Shown: positions 24,724 through 32,756, numbered from the stretch's first letter. The stretch: 64,000 nucleotides of DNA from Synechococcus sp. HJ21-Hayes (GCF_024345835.1 NZ_JAGQBW010000006.1:93045-157044); one strand, 5' to 3'. Numbers and translations are program-made. Notes: generated by a model not told the origin, from the sequence alone.

Positions 24724-26712
24724 ATGCCCGCTGCCCTGGTGTCCCTGCTGGTGATCGCCCTGGCCATCGGGGTGCTGCCCCTCCCCTGGCCTCTGCAGTG
24801 GGCGGCTCTGGTGGGTCTGCTTCTGCTGGCGGTGCTATTGGCTCGCCGCTGGGGGCTGGTTCTGCTGTTGGTGCTGCCCATCCTGTTCGGCTGGGGACTG
24901 CTGGCCCAGCCCCAGGCAGGACCTACCGATCCCGTGCGTCTGATTCCGGCGGGTGCGGTTTCGGCGCCCGTGCAGGTGCGCGGCCAGCTGCTCTCGGATC
25001 CCACGCTCGACCCCTCAGGTGCCAGCTGCCGGGTTGTGCTGCAGAGCAGGGCGGGTCGCACGGAGCTGCGCTTTCAGCCCTGCCCGCGGCTCCAGCAGGG
25101 CTGGCGGCTGCAGGTGAGTGGGGTCCTGGGGCGTCCACGGGCGGCGGCCCATCCCTTGCTTTCTGGCTCGGCCGAACGCTTGGCCCGGCAGGGGGTGTGG
25201 AGCCAGTTGCGCGTGCAGCAGTGGCAGGTGTTGGAGCGTCCGGCTACGCCCATGGCCGATCTGCGCCGTCGCATGGCGGCCGCCCTGTTGGCGGTGGGGG
25301 GGGCGGATGCAGGCGGGGTGCTGGCCGCGCTGGTGTTGGGCAGTGCCGTGGTGCCAGTTCCCATGGCAGTGCGCGAGGCCTTTCGGGTGGCGGGGCTCTC
25401 CCACGCCCTGGCGGCCAGCGGTTTTCATCTCACCGTGTTGCTTGGCGCTGTGATGGCCCTTGGCCGCTCCGCACCGAAGCCCGTGCGCTGGCTGCTCGCC
25501 CTGGGGGCGATGCTGTTGTTCCTGCTGTTGGCCGGGCCGCAGCCCTCCGTGGTGCGGGCTGTGCTGATGGGGGCCGTTGCCTTTGTGGTGCAGGAGAGCG
25601 GCCGGCGTGCCAGGCCCCTCGGCGTGTTGTTGCTTTGCCTGCTGCTGATCCTGCTGGTAGCGCCTGCCTGGCTCCTGGACGTGGGCTTTCAGCTCAGCGT
25701 GGCCGCCACCGCTGGCCTGATGCTCACGGCGCGGCCGCTGGAGCAGGCCCTGGCGCGGTGGCCGTGGCCCACCTGGGCAGCGGCAGGCATCGCCGTGCCC
25801 TTGGCCGCGTCCCTCTGGACCTTGCCCCTGCAGTTGCTGCATTTCGGCGCCCTGCCCCTCTATGCCGTGCCCGCGAATCTGGTGGTGGCGCCACTGCTGT
25901 CGCCCCTCACCCTCGGGGCGATGGCCATGGCGGTGGCGGCTGTCACGTTCACACCGTTGGTGACGCTGCTGGGCTGGGCGCTGGTGCCCCTCACCCGGAT
26001 GTTCCTCTGGTTGGCGGCGTTCTTCTCAAGCCTGCCTATGGCCCAGTGGCAGCTGGGCAAGGTACAGCCGTTGTTGGTACTGGTGTTTGGCCTGGGGCTG
26101 TTGCCATGGCTGTTGCTGGAGCAGGCCTGCGGCCGCCGCTGGCGCTCCTGGGGGATGGCAGCGATGGCGGCCGTGATGGCGGTGCACCTGGGGTTGCTGC
26201 ATGGCGATCAGCTGTTGCTGGTGCGCGAGGCGCCGCGGGATTGGCTCGTGGCGCGCCATGGCGGCCGGGCAGCTCTGATCACCAGCGCCGCCGATGGCCT
26301 CAGCTGCAGCCGGGCGCGTCAGCTGGCCGTGGGTTTGGGTATCCAGCGTTACGACTGGGCTTTGCTGCTCGATCCCGTGGCCGCCGAGGGGGCCAGTTGC
26401 TGGCAGGCGCTCACCCCCACCCTGGTCGAGGGGCTGCAGCTGGGGCAGCGGCTGGCCAGCCCTGGCCTGCAGGTGGAGCCTTTGGCGGAGGACAGCCAGG
26501 CGCTGCTGTTGCAAGCTGGCCGCCTGCAGTGGGGATTGCTGCCGGATCGTCAGGCCTGGTGGAGCTGGCAGCGTCAGCCGCAGCGGAGGGTGGATGGCCT
26601 GTGGCTGGGATTTGAGCCGGGCCGCCGCGAGCGCCAGGCCCTTCCATCACTGCCAGCCAACCGCCTGTGGTTCCCTGCTGCCGGTTCACCCAGCGGTTGG
26701 CGCCAGGCCTGA
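24724..26712 (+). CDS. comEC: ComEC/Rec2-type DNA-uptake channel protein
   Basis: Inner-membrane competence protein that passes single-stranded DNA into the cytosol. The 662-residue product has N-terminal helices, a DUF4131/OB-like soluble part (about 75-190), and the Competence domain (about 200-470). The latter carries GLSHALAASGFHLTVLLG, PSVVRAVLMG and LLDVGFQLSVAATAGLML. The last ~190 residues do not show the HxHxDH signature of the usual metallo-beta-lactamase domain, so the nuclease part is absent or greatly changed. Start ATG at 24724 is the first after a stop. Stands alone, ending 38 bases before the tRNA-Ser gene. Confidence 0.85.
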   Translation: MPAALVSLLVIALAIGVLPLPWPLQWAALVGLLLLAVLLARRWGLVLLLVLPILFGWGLLAQPQAGPTDPVRLIPAGAVSAPVQVRGQLLSDPTLDPSGASCRVVLQSRAGRTELRFQPCPRLQQGWRLQVSGVLGRPRAAAHPLLSGSAERLARQGVWSQLRVQQWQVLERPATPMADLRRRMAAALLAVGGADAGGVLAALVLGSAVVPVPMAVREAFRVAGLSHALAASGFHLTVLLGAVMALGRSAPKPVRWLLALGAMLLFLLLAGPQPSVVRAVLMGAVAFVVQESGRRARPLGVLLLCLLLILLVAPAWLLDVGFQLSVAATAGLMLTARPLEQALARWPWPTWAAAGIAVPLAASLWTLPLQLLHFGALPLYAVPANLVVAPLLSPLTLGAMAMAVAAVTFTPLVTLLGWALVPLTRMFLWLAAFFSSLPMAQWQLGKVQPLLVLVFGLGLLPWLLLEQACGRRWRSWGMAAMAAVMAVHLGLLHGDQLLLVREAPRDWLVARHGGRAALITSAADGLSCSRARQLAVGLGIQRYDWALLLDPVAAEGASCWQALTPTLVEGLQLGQRLASPGLQVEPLAEDSQALLLQAGRLQWGLLPDRQAWWSWQRQPQRRVDGLWLGFEPGRRERQALPSLPANRLWFPAAGSPSGWRQA

Positions 26713-26749
26713 AGCCTGCCCCTCCATCCGTACACTGGATGGGTCTCCT

Positions 26750-26834
26750 GGAGAGGTGGCTGAGTGGTCGAAAGCGAACGACTCGAAATCGTTTGAAGGG
26801 AAACCTTCCGTGGGTTCGAATCCCACCCTCTCCG
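26750..26834 (+). tRNA. trnS: tRNA-Ser (anticodon CGA)
   Basis: An 85-nt class II tRNA. Acceptor stem GGAGAGG (26750-26756) pairs with CCTCTCC (26827-26833); discriminator G. Anticodon loop CTCGAAA gives anticodon CGA at 26784-26786. A long variable arm follows, then the T-loop TTCGAAT. CCA is not encoded. Confidence 0.97.
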
Positions 26835-26865
26835 TATCAAGCACGTCCCACGAGGACTACTCAAG

Positions 26866-26895
26866 TCCCACTTCCCTTGCGGCAGTGGGATTTTT
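26866..26895 (+). terminator. Intrinsic terminator after tRNA-Ser
   Basis: Stem TCCCACT / AGTGGGA with an 11-nt loop, followed by TTTTT, 32 bases after the tRNA. Confidence 0.75.
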
Positions 26896-27124
26896 GCTAT
26901 GCGGACGGCCTGGGTTTGTCCACCGCTGATTCATGGTGTCTGCACCTTGTGCTGTTGGATTGCCTTGATGGCATCACGGGTGTGGTTTAGGGGAAGGGAT
27001 GTCAGTACTTCGGAATGGATTTCGCGAGTCTTCCAATTCTGGTTCTTTTGATCTAGGGAGACTCTGGAGAACCAGCACCTTTCGCGGGAGAATGATCCTG
27101 TGATCGCAGGCCAGAACTGGGGTG

Positions 27125-28141
27125 ATGGGCAGCAAGTAACTCGGCTTCTCGGATTACGAGCTCACCACCGCCCCTACCTCGACCAACGGTCGAGCGTGGC
27201 GGAGCCACTAGAAGCAGACCAAACGGGAGACGTTTCTCTCTGAGATGGAGGCGGTGGTGCCCTGGCAGGCGCTGATCGAGCTAATCGAGCCCCACGACCC
27301 CAAAGCGAGTCAGAAAGGAGGCCGGCCTCCCTATCCACTGGCCACGATGCTGCGGGTTCATCTCCTGCAGCAGTGGTCTTCGCTCAGCGACCCGGCGATG
27401 GAAGAGGCCCTGATCGAGGTGCCCAGCATGCGCTGTTTTGCTGGCATCGAGCTGATCAGTGACCGGATCCCTGATGAGACGACGATCCTGACCTTCCGCC
27501 ACCTGCTGGAGAAGCACGATCTAGGGGAGCAGATCTTTGAGACTGTCAAAACCCACCTCAGTGCTCGGGGCATGACGATGCGGCAGGGCACGATCGTGGA
27601 TGCCACCTTGATCGCGGCGCCCAGCTCCACCAAGAACAAAGAGGGGAAGCGGGATCCGGAGATGCACCAGACCAAGAAGGGCAACCAGTGGTACTACGGG
27701 ATGAAAGTCCATATCGGTGTCGACAAGGACTCCGGCCTGATCCATTCAGTCGTCACCACAGCCGCCAACGTGCACGACCTCACCCCAGCGGCTGAGCCGT
27801 TGCATGGCGATGAGGAGGTTGTTTACGGCGATGCCGGCTACCCAGGCATCGCCAAAAGACATGAGCTGGCGGGCCATGCAACAACATTCCGAGTGGCGAT
27901 GCGGCCGGGGAAACGCCGAGCACTGCCGGATATACCTGAGGGCCGGTTGGAGGATCTGGTCGAAACCGCCAAGGCCCACATCCGCTCAAAAGTGGAGCAC
28001 CCATTCCGGGTGATCAAACAGCAATTCGGATTTCAGAACACCCGGCTGCGCGGCCTGGCCAAGAACAGCTGCAAGATGCATGTGCTGGCAGCCTTGACGA
28101 ATCTGTTCCTGGCGCGGCGGCAGTTGCTAGCGACAGTCTGA
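27125..28141 (+). pseudogene. IS5-family transposase, interrupted near its start
   Basis: DDE transposase. The natural start is the ATG at 27125 (MGSK*LGFSDYELTTA), matching MGGKQLGFSDYELTTAKK of the copy at 63948. A C-to-T change turns codon 5 (CAG) into TAA at 27137-27139, and a 39-nt insert (27173-27211) ends with an in-frame TAG. From ATG 27245 the frame is open for 298 residues, starting MEAVVPWQALIELIEPH. It includes the catalytic residues in IVDATLI (D), YGDAGYPG (D) and VEHPFRVIKQQFGF (E). The N-terminal ~40 residues are lost unless translation restarts at 27245. Probably inactive, though the catalytic core looks intact. Confidence 0.88.
27173..27211 (+). repeat. 39-nt double-hairpin insert in the transposase gene
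   Basis: Relative to the copy at 63948, 39 bases stand between the GCC and AAG codons. They hold two perfect hairpins back to back: CTCGACC-AAC-GGTCGAG (27178-27194) and GTGGC-GGA-GCCAC (27196-27208). The length is a multiple of three and the last codon is TAG. Looks like a small palindromic element. Confidence 0.6.
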
Positions 28142-28607
28142 GTATGGGAATGGTGTGTCTAAACGCCCTAAATCAGCCTCAGAAATCAGTTAAAAGAGGC
28201 TGAGAATGAGCCCATAGAGCCGCCAAGGCATGGTCTCAGACGCAGATCAGGGCCAAAAGCAGCATGGCCGATCTCAGCGGCTGCTCATGCCCCTGTTGCC
28301 CAGAAATTTCCTAGTTCTCTTTGGCGCACGATGGTTCCAGCAGCTTATGCATAGTGATGACTCTCTTATCCCCGCTGCCGACTCTTTGCTCAGATTCGCT
28401 CCAAGGACCGACGGAACTCATTATCCTTCATCGGCCGTGCCAGGTTGTGCTTGCGGATGGTACTGCTGATCCACTAGACCTGAAGACCGCCAAAGGCAAG
28501 AGCGAGCAGTCCCAGTTGCAGGTGTCCCCAGGTTGAGACATCCATGACTCACGAAACATCCTCAGTTCGTAGAATCTATTTCTCCCCCTGCTCTGCGTGA
28601 GGTCCTA

Positions 28608-28781
28608 ATGCCTCTACTGCCCCGCTGGCGTTTCATGACCGATGAGGCAAAGGCGCTCACCAAGCGAACGGCCATCTCTGCTGTGGTCGTGTTAGCCGCC
28701 CTAGTGCTGCTAAGGGCTCTGCTGCCTTGGGTTGTGGTTGCCGTGATCGCCTGGTGGATTTGGAAGGCGGTTAGCAAGTAA
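28608..28781 (+). CDS. 57-aa single-span membrane protein
   Basis: Starts MPLLPRWRFMTDEAKALTK and has one strongly hydrophobic region (SAVVVLAALVLLRALLPWVVVAVIAWWIW) with a positively charged end, so a basic cytosolic N-terminus and a single or re-entrant helix. Codon third positions are GC-rich as in real genes here. It lies 297 bases past the IS element and 17 bases before the next small gene, as a likely two-gene unit. No family recognised. Confidence 0.6.
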   Translation: MPLLPRWRFMTDEAKALTKRTAISAVVVLAALVLLRALLPWVVVAVIAWWIWKAVSK

Positions 28782-28798
28782 CCGGCAGTTGGCTTTGG

Positions 28799-28957
28799 AT
28801 GTCCTTGCCCGATCTCCGGCCCGACTTGTTCGGGATCCCAGTGGAGGAATTCCGTGGCCATTCCTACGTCTCGTCCATGCCTTGGAACTTCTTCGGGTGG
28901 TCATCGCATAACGCCCTTGTTGCCTCCCGCCATTGGGCGGAAGGCCTTGTGGCATAA
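28799..28957 (+). CDS. 52-aa small soluble protein
   Basis: A short frame from ATG 28799 to TAA 28955-28957, starting MSLPDLRPDLFGIPVEEFRG and continuing with SYVSSMPWNFFGWSSHNALV. The aromatic-rich centre and the absence of long repeats make it look like a genuine small protein rather than chance. It follows the 57-aa membrane protein by 17 bases. Function unknown; it contains neither Cys nor a signal peptide. Confidence 0.52.
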   Translation: MSLPDLRPDLFGIPVEEFRGHSYVSSMPWNFFGWSSHNALVASRHWAEGLVA

Positions 28958-29566
28958 CAGGATGTCGGACTGCTCTCAGGACTGGCTGGCGCAGACGCGC
29001 ATCTCAATAGGTGGTGTCGCCAGGGCATTGGATTGTTGCCGTTTTGGCGATGGCATCACGGGTCGGCAGTAGCGGGGCGCCAAGGAGAAGAAGCAGTTGT
29101 TTTCGTACTGCGAGACCTGTCAAGGTGGAGGGTTGGTGGGTGCTGTGTCGTAGCGCACTTGCTTCAGTGCCCCTTGCCAGAATGGTGACGCTGCTTCCTT
29201 CCAGCTCGGAACACCGCAAGGCCGGGGGCAGTACCCCGTCTTGTTCATGGCAGCTCCAGGGAGGGCTCGATCATCAAGGCTCCCCAGGGTGCCAAGCAGG
29301 GATCCGCTGCTGTCTCTGCAATGGCCATTCGCGTTGATAGGGCTGGTGCGGTGACGTATCACATCCCCGCTTGCGTTGGCCTCAACCGCACTGCCACGCC
29401 TGTGAAGAGTGATGGAGCAGGCCCCTGGGCGGGCGCCCCTCGCTGCAAGCTGGAAGAGATCCTTAAGGTTTTGCTGTGTTCGGTTCCTGGTCCAGCAAGT
29501 GCTCCAATTGCGCCAACTACTCGGGATCCCAGCAGTCGTGTGGGTTCTGTCGGGTTTGGGGCGCGG

Positions 29567-29625
29567 TGGTGCTTCCGGATTCGAACCTCACCAGGCAGTG
29601 CCCTCATTGGGCTAGTCGGGAAGCA
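29567..29625 (-). other. tRNA-like relic
   Basis: On the minus strand a 7-bp pair TGCTTCC / GGAAGCA encloses a T-loop-like GGTTCGAATCC and is followed directly by CCA. Only 59 nt separate the ends, so an anticodon arm is missing and the T-stem is too short. It shares GGTTCGAATCC with the tRNA-Ser at 26750. It may be a deleted tRNA or chance. Confidence 0.25.
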
Positions 29626-30156
29626 GTCAGGGTTGCTTCCGCTTGAGCGACCGATCCCTAGGACGACCATCTGACTAAGCGATCTGCTTCGGACCTTTTC
29701 CTCTTCGTGATCATCGTAGTCGCCAATGCTGTCGGGGATTTACCACCCACTCTGGTGCTCAATGGCTGCAAGCCATCCCTGCTGTTCATGCCGCTGTCGA
29801 TGATGTTGTTGGATTGCTGAGGTTCCACTCGCTGACAGGGTGAACTGCCTAAGTGGTGTTGGGGTGGTGTTTTTAAGTTTCCATTGCAATCGCTGCCTCG
29901 GCCCTTCTACTTGATTGGGTACCTGATGTGTAAATAGCAAGATCGGCAGTCCTTACGCGTAGGGCGGTGAGGACAAGGTCGCCAATTCCCAGGTCTGATT
30001 CTGCTGATATTGAATGCGTTCCTTAGGGTGATGAAGCGCTCTTCAGTCAGAATCGATATCTGCTCAGTCGCTGAACAGGCGAGTTGCAATCAGTTTGGGC
30101 ATCAGCGTTGCGCAGAGCCCCTCAAGCCTCGGCAGGTGTGAAGAAATGCCCGCTTC

Positions 30157-30318
30157 GTGAGGACATGTGTCCCGCCCTGGCGGTTTATTCGTGATTCCTT
30201 TAGAAATGAGGGAGTAGTCGGAGTTGTTCTGAGAATCACTATTTTCCCGTCCTTGTTGGCGCTGGTGGCCCTGTTTGGTTTCCTCTTGTTGGAGCTTGTA
30301 CTGCAGGTCATTGCCTGA
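30157..30318 (+). CDS. Possible 53-aa membrane peptide
   Basis: From GTG 30157 to TGA 30318. Starts (V)RTCVPPWRFIRDSFRN and contains the hydrophobic run IFPSLLALVALFGFLLLELVLQVIA. No ribosome-binding site is evident and the codon use is poorer than in neighbours, so this is weakly supported. Confidence 0.28.
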   Translation: MRTCVPPWRFIRDSFRNEGVVGVVLRITIFPSLLALVALFGFLLLELVLQVIA

Positions 30319-30629
30319 TTTCCCTGCCTTGCCGCAATAGTCGTTGCGGTGGCACCAGTCAGTGGCAGAGGAGCCGTCGTCACAAAAAAACCAATCGATT
30401 CGTCTTGCTGTTGTCTGCTTGATCTTGTTTTGCTGATCTTGTCTGTACTACTGCCATTGTCCAGAGGATTGCTGATTGCCCAAGGAAAGGGGCGCAAAAC
30501 AGCGCGTTACGGCTCCTCTCTCGTAGCCCAGCTGTGGTGGATGCCGTGATTCCAGCGCTTCTGCTCTGATGTGCGGTGAAGCATGATGGCATCATTCACT
30601 GGCTGTTGCTCCCATCTGATTGACCTGAT

Positions 30630-30833
30630 ATGACGTTCACGATCTACACCCACGACTCCTGGGGGCTTGTCACTGTTGGCCACTATCAGTCCCTTGATCA
30701 GGCAAGAGAGGTATTCCATGCTCTCTGCAACGACCCTTGGTACAAAGACGATGGAACCGTCAAGGGCTTGGAGTTGATGCAAAACGTAGAGGAGGGAGCT
30801 GGCTTGAGAATCGACTGGTTTGCGTTTCAGTAG
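30630..30833 (+). CDS. Small soluble protein of unknown function (67 aa)
   Basis: Starts MTFTIYTHDSWGLVTVGHYQ and has a compact mixed alpha/beta pattern: a beta-rich N-terminus, helix LDQAREVFHALCNDPW, then YKDDGTVKGLELMQ and a final strand RIDWFAFQ. One Cys. The sequence has the non-repetitive look of a real protein, and the ATG follows a clear gap. I do not recognise the family. It stands alone, between the gene-poor stretch and a minus-strand terminator. Confidence 0.75.
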   Translation: MTFTIYTHDSWGLVTVGHYQSLDQAREVFHALCNDPWYKDDGTVKGLELMQNVEEGAGLRIDWFAFQ

Positions 30834-30914
30834 GCCTGAGCCTTTTGGGCAATCGCCTTGTCCTTCTCATCTGCAGCAACGTTGCACTTGGTCCCTATTG
30901 GAATTAACGCCTAT

Positions 30915-30942
30915 AAAAAAGCGGACCCGTCCAGGACCCGCT
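30915..30942 (-). terminator. Intrinsic terminator, minus strand
   Basis: On the minus strand a stem starting AGCGGGTCC with partner GGGTCCGCT (two G-U pairs) is followed by TTTTTT. It lies 71 bases past the stop of the 56-aa membrane protein gene. Confidence 0.65.
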
Positions 30943-31012
30943 CGATGACCAGCATTATTCTATGAACTTGTGTGAAGGTACCGTGGGGTCTTGGGCTTGC
31001 GGGCTTGAGGTT

Positions 31013-31183
31013 TCAGCTCCTCCCTTGATCTCGCTGCCAGGTTTGCTCCAGTGCCTCTCTGAAGGTTTCAGTGCTACTGGAGGTTCCCAGGGGTTTCCGC
31101 CGGAACGCCGTGGTGAGCCGCCAAAACTTGGTGCCAGCCGCCAGCGCAAACACCAGCCATGGCACGAGAATCCAGAATTGCAT
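31013..31183 (-). CDS. 56-aa single-span membrane protein
   Basis: Starts MQFWILVPWLVFALAAGTKF with an N-terminal transmembrane helix, then a basic, soluble tail (WRLTTAFRRKPLG ... FREALEQTWQRDQ). The ATG at 31183 and TGA at 31013 give 57 codons with good third-position GC. Below the usual length cut-off, but the pattern (short helix plus charged helix) is that of a real small protein. A terminator follows. Function unknown. Confidence 0.65.
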   Translation of the reverse strand: MQFWILVPWLVFALAAGTKFWRLTTAFRRKPLGTSSSTETFREALEQTWQRDQGRS

Positions 31184-31245
31184 GATGTTGATTGATTGTG
31201 CCGGGCCTGAACTTCAGGTGTGGCCGGTATGAGGCCTGCTAGTCA

Positions 31246-31545
31246 TTAGTAATTATCGCCGTATTTCACTTCGGTGCTGGCATTCATCAGTTCCACTGTG
31301 GTTTGATAGCCTTTGGCCACGGTCAATTCATGTTGAATGCCGATGTCCCTGAGAGCATCTATGTCGAATTGCGGGGCGGTGATCCAGCTGAAGCCCTTGC
31401 CGAAGGTGTTGTCTGGATTCACGACATACCAGTGACAGGCTGTATCCGGAACGGACACAGAGCATTTGGTCCAGTCATTGTCCCATTGCGGGACCTGGAC
31501 GAAGGACAGGGCCGCAAAGAGGAGGCCAAAAATATTGAGAAACAT
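31246..31545 (-). CDS. Small exported protein of unknown function (99 aa)
   Basis: Starts MFLNIFGLLFAALSFVQVPQW: a hydrophobic N-terminus that could be a signal peptide or anchor. The rest, with KCSVSVPDTACHWYVVNPDN, carries a Cys pair 10 residues apart, likely a disulfide, and many aromatic residues. The ATG at 31545 is clean. The overlapping plus-strand frame 31303-31878 is rejected here because only its 3' part, past this gene, looks coding. 62 bases separate it from the 56-aa gene on the same strand. Confidence 0.68.
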   Translation of the reverse strand: MFLNIFGLLFAALSFVQVPQWDNDWTKCSVSVPDTACHWYVVNPDNTFGKGFSWITAPQFDIDALRDIGIQHELTVAKGYQTTVELMNASTEVKYGDNY

Positions 31546-31698
31546 GGGACGCTTTGGGAATCTTTACAAAATCTATCATGGGTTTTGGTTTTTGATGTTT
31601 TGTGCGTTTCCCCTGGTCTGGCCATTGCGGGCCGGTCTGGGGCGGGCGCTGCGACCTGCGGCAGGTTGCGGCAGAGTGCGCTGACATGCGGTGTTGGG

Positions 31699-31878
31699 TT
31701 GGTCGATCCTGCCTTTTTGCTTGATCCATCTCGGTTCCCGCGGCGCCTGGATCTGGATCTGTCGGATCAGGCGGTGGAGCGTTTACAGCGTCTCAGCGCC
31801 AGCACGGGCAGGTCGGTCTCCGACCTCGCCGCCGATCTTCTTCAGCAGGCCCTTGCCGACATGCCGTCCGATCCCTGA
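31699..31878 (+). CDS. Ribbon-helix-helix-type small protein
   Basis: About 59 residues. The pattern RRLDLDLSDQAVERLQRLSASTGRSVSDLAADLLQQAL fits a ribbon-helix-helix DNA-binding fold (one beta strand RLDLDLS, then two helices), as in antitoxin-type or CopG-like repressors. The start is uncertain: the frame is open far upstream, and TTG 31699 is the first plausible codon near the conserved part. No toxin partner is obvious nearby. DNA binding is inferred from the pattern alone. Confidence 0.5.
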   Translation: MVDPAFLLDPSRFPRRLDLDLSDQAVERLQRLSASTGRSVSDLAADLLQQALADMPSDP

Positions 31879-32076
31879 ATGGCTTGGGCCGGGCCCGTCA
31901 GCGCGCTCAGGCGCTGTGGCGAGGCCCTGCGGGCCGGTGCTGATCTTGGGGGCTCTGATCTCCTCGATCAGCTCGTCGCTCTCCTCTAGGCCCTGCTCGA
32001 TCAGATGGGCCGCTGGGTTACTCAGGGGAGAGTCCTGCACGGTGGCTGCGCTGCTCCAGTGCCAGACACGTGGCAT
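31783..32076 (-). CDS. Doubtful ORF, possibly a decayed gene
   Basis: 97 codons from ATG 32076. The N-terminal half (about residues 20-50, with SPLSNPAAHLIEQGLEESDE then ELIEEIRAPKISTGPQG) shows coding-like codons and a helix pattern. The C-terminal half overlaps the RHH frame on the other strand and looks random. Either this is a frameshifted remnant or a chance frame; both overlapping reads cannot be fully functional. Confidence 0.3.
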   Translation of the reverse strand: MPRVWHWSSAATVQDSPLSNPAAHLIEQGLEESDELIEEIRAPKISTGPQGLATAPERADGPGPSHSGIGRHVGKGLLKKIGGEVGDRPARAGAETL

Positions 32077-32310
32077 AGGGAAGGATCACGGATATCCTTT
32101 TGGGGCTTCTGCTCTGGGCCCTGAGGGGTGAGCCGCAGAGGCGTTGTCAGTCGCATAGTCCATGCGAATTCCGTCTGGTGGATAGGTTCATTTTGCTTCG
32201 GTGTTGGGTCGGTTGCAGCCTGCTCCTGGTAACGATTTGCGTTCTTGTTCGAAGCATCAGGGCGTCGTGTGGCCTGGCTTCGTCGTCATGACTTCTGCGG
32301 ATCCCCTGGT

Positions 32311-32721
32311 TCACACCTCGGGGCTGTCTGTGTCTTCCCAGCCCTGCAGGATGGCTTGCTGTGCATCCCGGGCTAGGGCTTCGTAGCGATCCCTGAATGC
32401 ATCCAGCTGCATGTCTGTGCGCTCCTCAAGGTCGAGCAGGGCGTTGTGCGCACCTTTGGTGGCTCGGATCAATTCGTCCAGCTTGATCTGCACGGCTTCC
32501 GTATCCCGGTTCTGCGTGTGCTGGATCAGAAACACCATCAGGAAGGTGATGATCGTAGTAGCCGTATTGATGGCCAGCTGCCACGTGTCGCTGTAGTGGA
32601 AGAGGGGGCCTGTGGCCAGCCAGAGCAACACCGTGCCGCAGGCCAGCATGAAGGTGCCCGATTTTCCCGTTGTTCGAGCTGCAATCTTCGAGAGCGTGCC
32701 GTACCAGGTCTTGGATTCCAT
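32311..32721 (-). CDS. Low-affinity iron permease-family membrane protein
   Basis: 136 residues matching the small bacterial version of the family (PF04120-like): KSGTFMLACGTVLLWLATGPLFHYSDTWQLAINTATTIITFLMVFLIQHTQNRDTEAVQIKLDELIRA. Two transmembrane helices (about 22-40 and 52-72) are followed by a cytosolic helix with the conserved QHTQNRD and KLDELI motifs. The family name comes from a yeast iron transporter; bacterial members are not proven transporters. Monocistronic on the minus strand, 35 bases downstream of the 80-aa gene. Confidence 0.85.
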   Translation of the reverse strand: MESKTWYGTLSKIAARTTGKSGTFMLACGTVLLWLATGPLFHYSDTWQLAINTATTIITFLMVFLIQHTQNRDTEAVQIKLDELIRATKGAHNALLDLEERTDMQLDAFRDRYEALARDAQQAILQGWEDTDSPEV

Positions 32722-32756
32722 GGTTCCTGCATCAATCTGCTCAGCCTTGGTTGGCC

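Larger units (their letters stand above)
27057..28310 (+). mobile_element. IS5-type insertion sequence with CTAG target duplication
   Basis: A 1254-bp element. CTAG stands immediately before (27053-27056) and after (28311-28314) it, agreeing with the 4-bp YTAR target of IS5-group elements. The left end GGAGACTCTGGAGAACC and the reverse complement of the right end (GAAATTTCTGGGCAACA) share the core TCTGG..AAC, giving imperfect terminal inverted repeats. One transposase gene fills most of the length. A second copy of the family begins at 63880. The ends were placed by eye, so the right boundary is less sure than the left. Confidence 0.8.
28958..30629. other. Gene-poor accessory stretch
   Basis: About 1.7 kb with many short open frames on both strands, none with a credible start, domain or codon pattern. 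The only possible items are the tRNA-like relic at 29567-29625 and a hydrophobic 53-codon frame at 30157. Probably decayed DNA between the IS element and the next small gene. Confidence 0.6.

Noticed and set aside
24255..26615. Plus-strand open frame of 786 codons across the LysM gene and comEC
   Set aside because: Low-complexity Gly/Ala/Arg translation with no motif; comEC in the neighbouring frame has clear helices and motifs.
28321..28536. Plus-strand 71-codon frame just past the IS element
   Set aside because: Begins within or beside the IS right end; only its last third looks coding-like, not enough to call.
29321..29674. Overlapping frames on both strands in the 29 kb area
   Set aside because: Neither strand gives a plausible protein; region judged as decayed or non-coding.
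29567..29960. Possible two-piece tmRNA (known from related cyanobacteria) at the CCA-bearing relic
   Set aside because: No coding piece or tag sequence was found on the minus strand downstream and the T-stem does not pair.
31544..31684. Plus-strand 46-codon frame MGRFGNLYKIYHGFWFLMF...
   Set aside because: Overlaps the start of a better supported minus-strand gene, lacks a ribosome-binding site, and its end looks like GC shadow.
32100..32291. Plus-strand 63-codon frame with a hydrophobic stretch
   Set aside because: TTG start, Arg/Cys-rich translation, no ribosome-binding site; no coding signal beyond openness.
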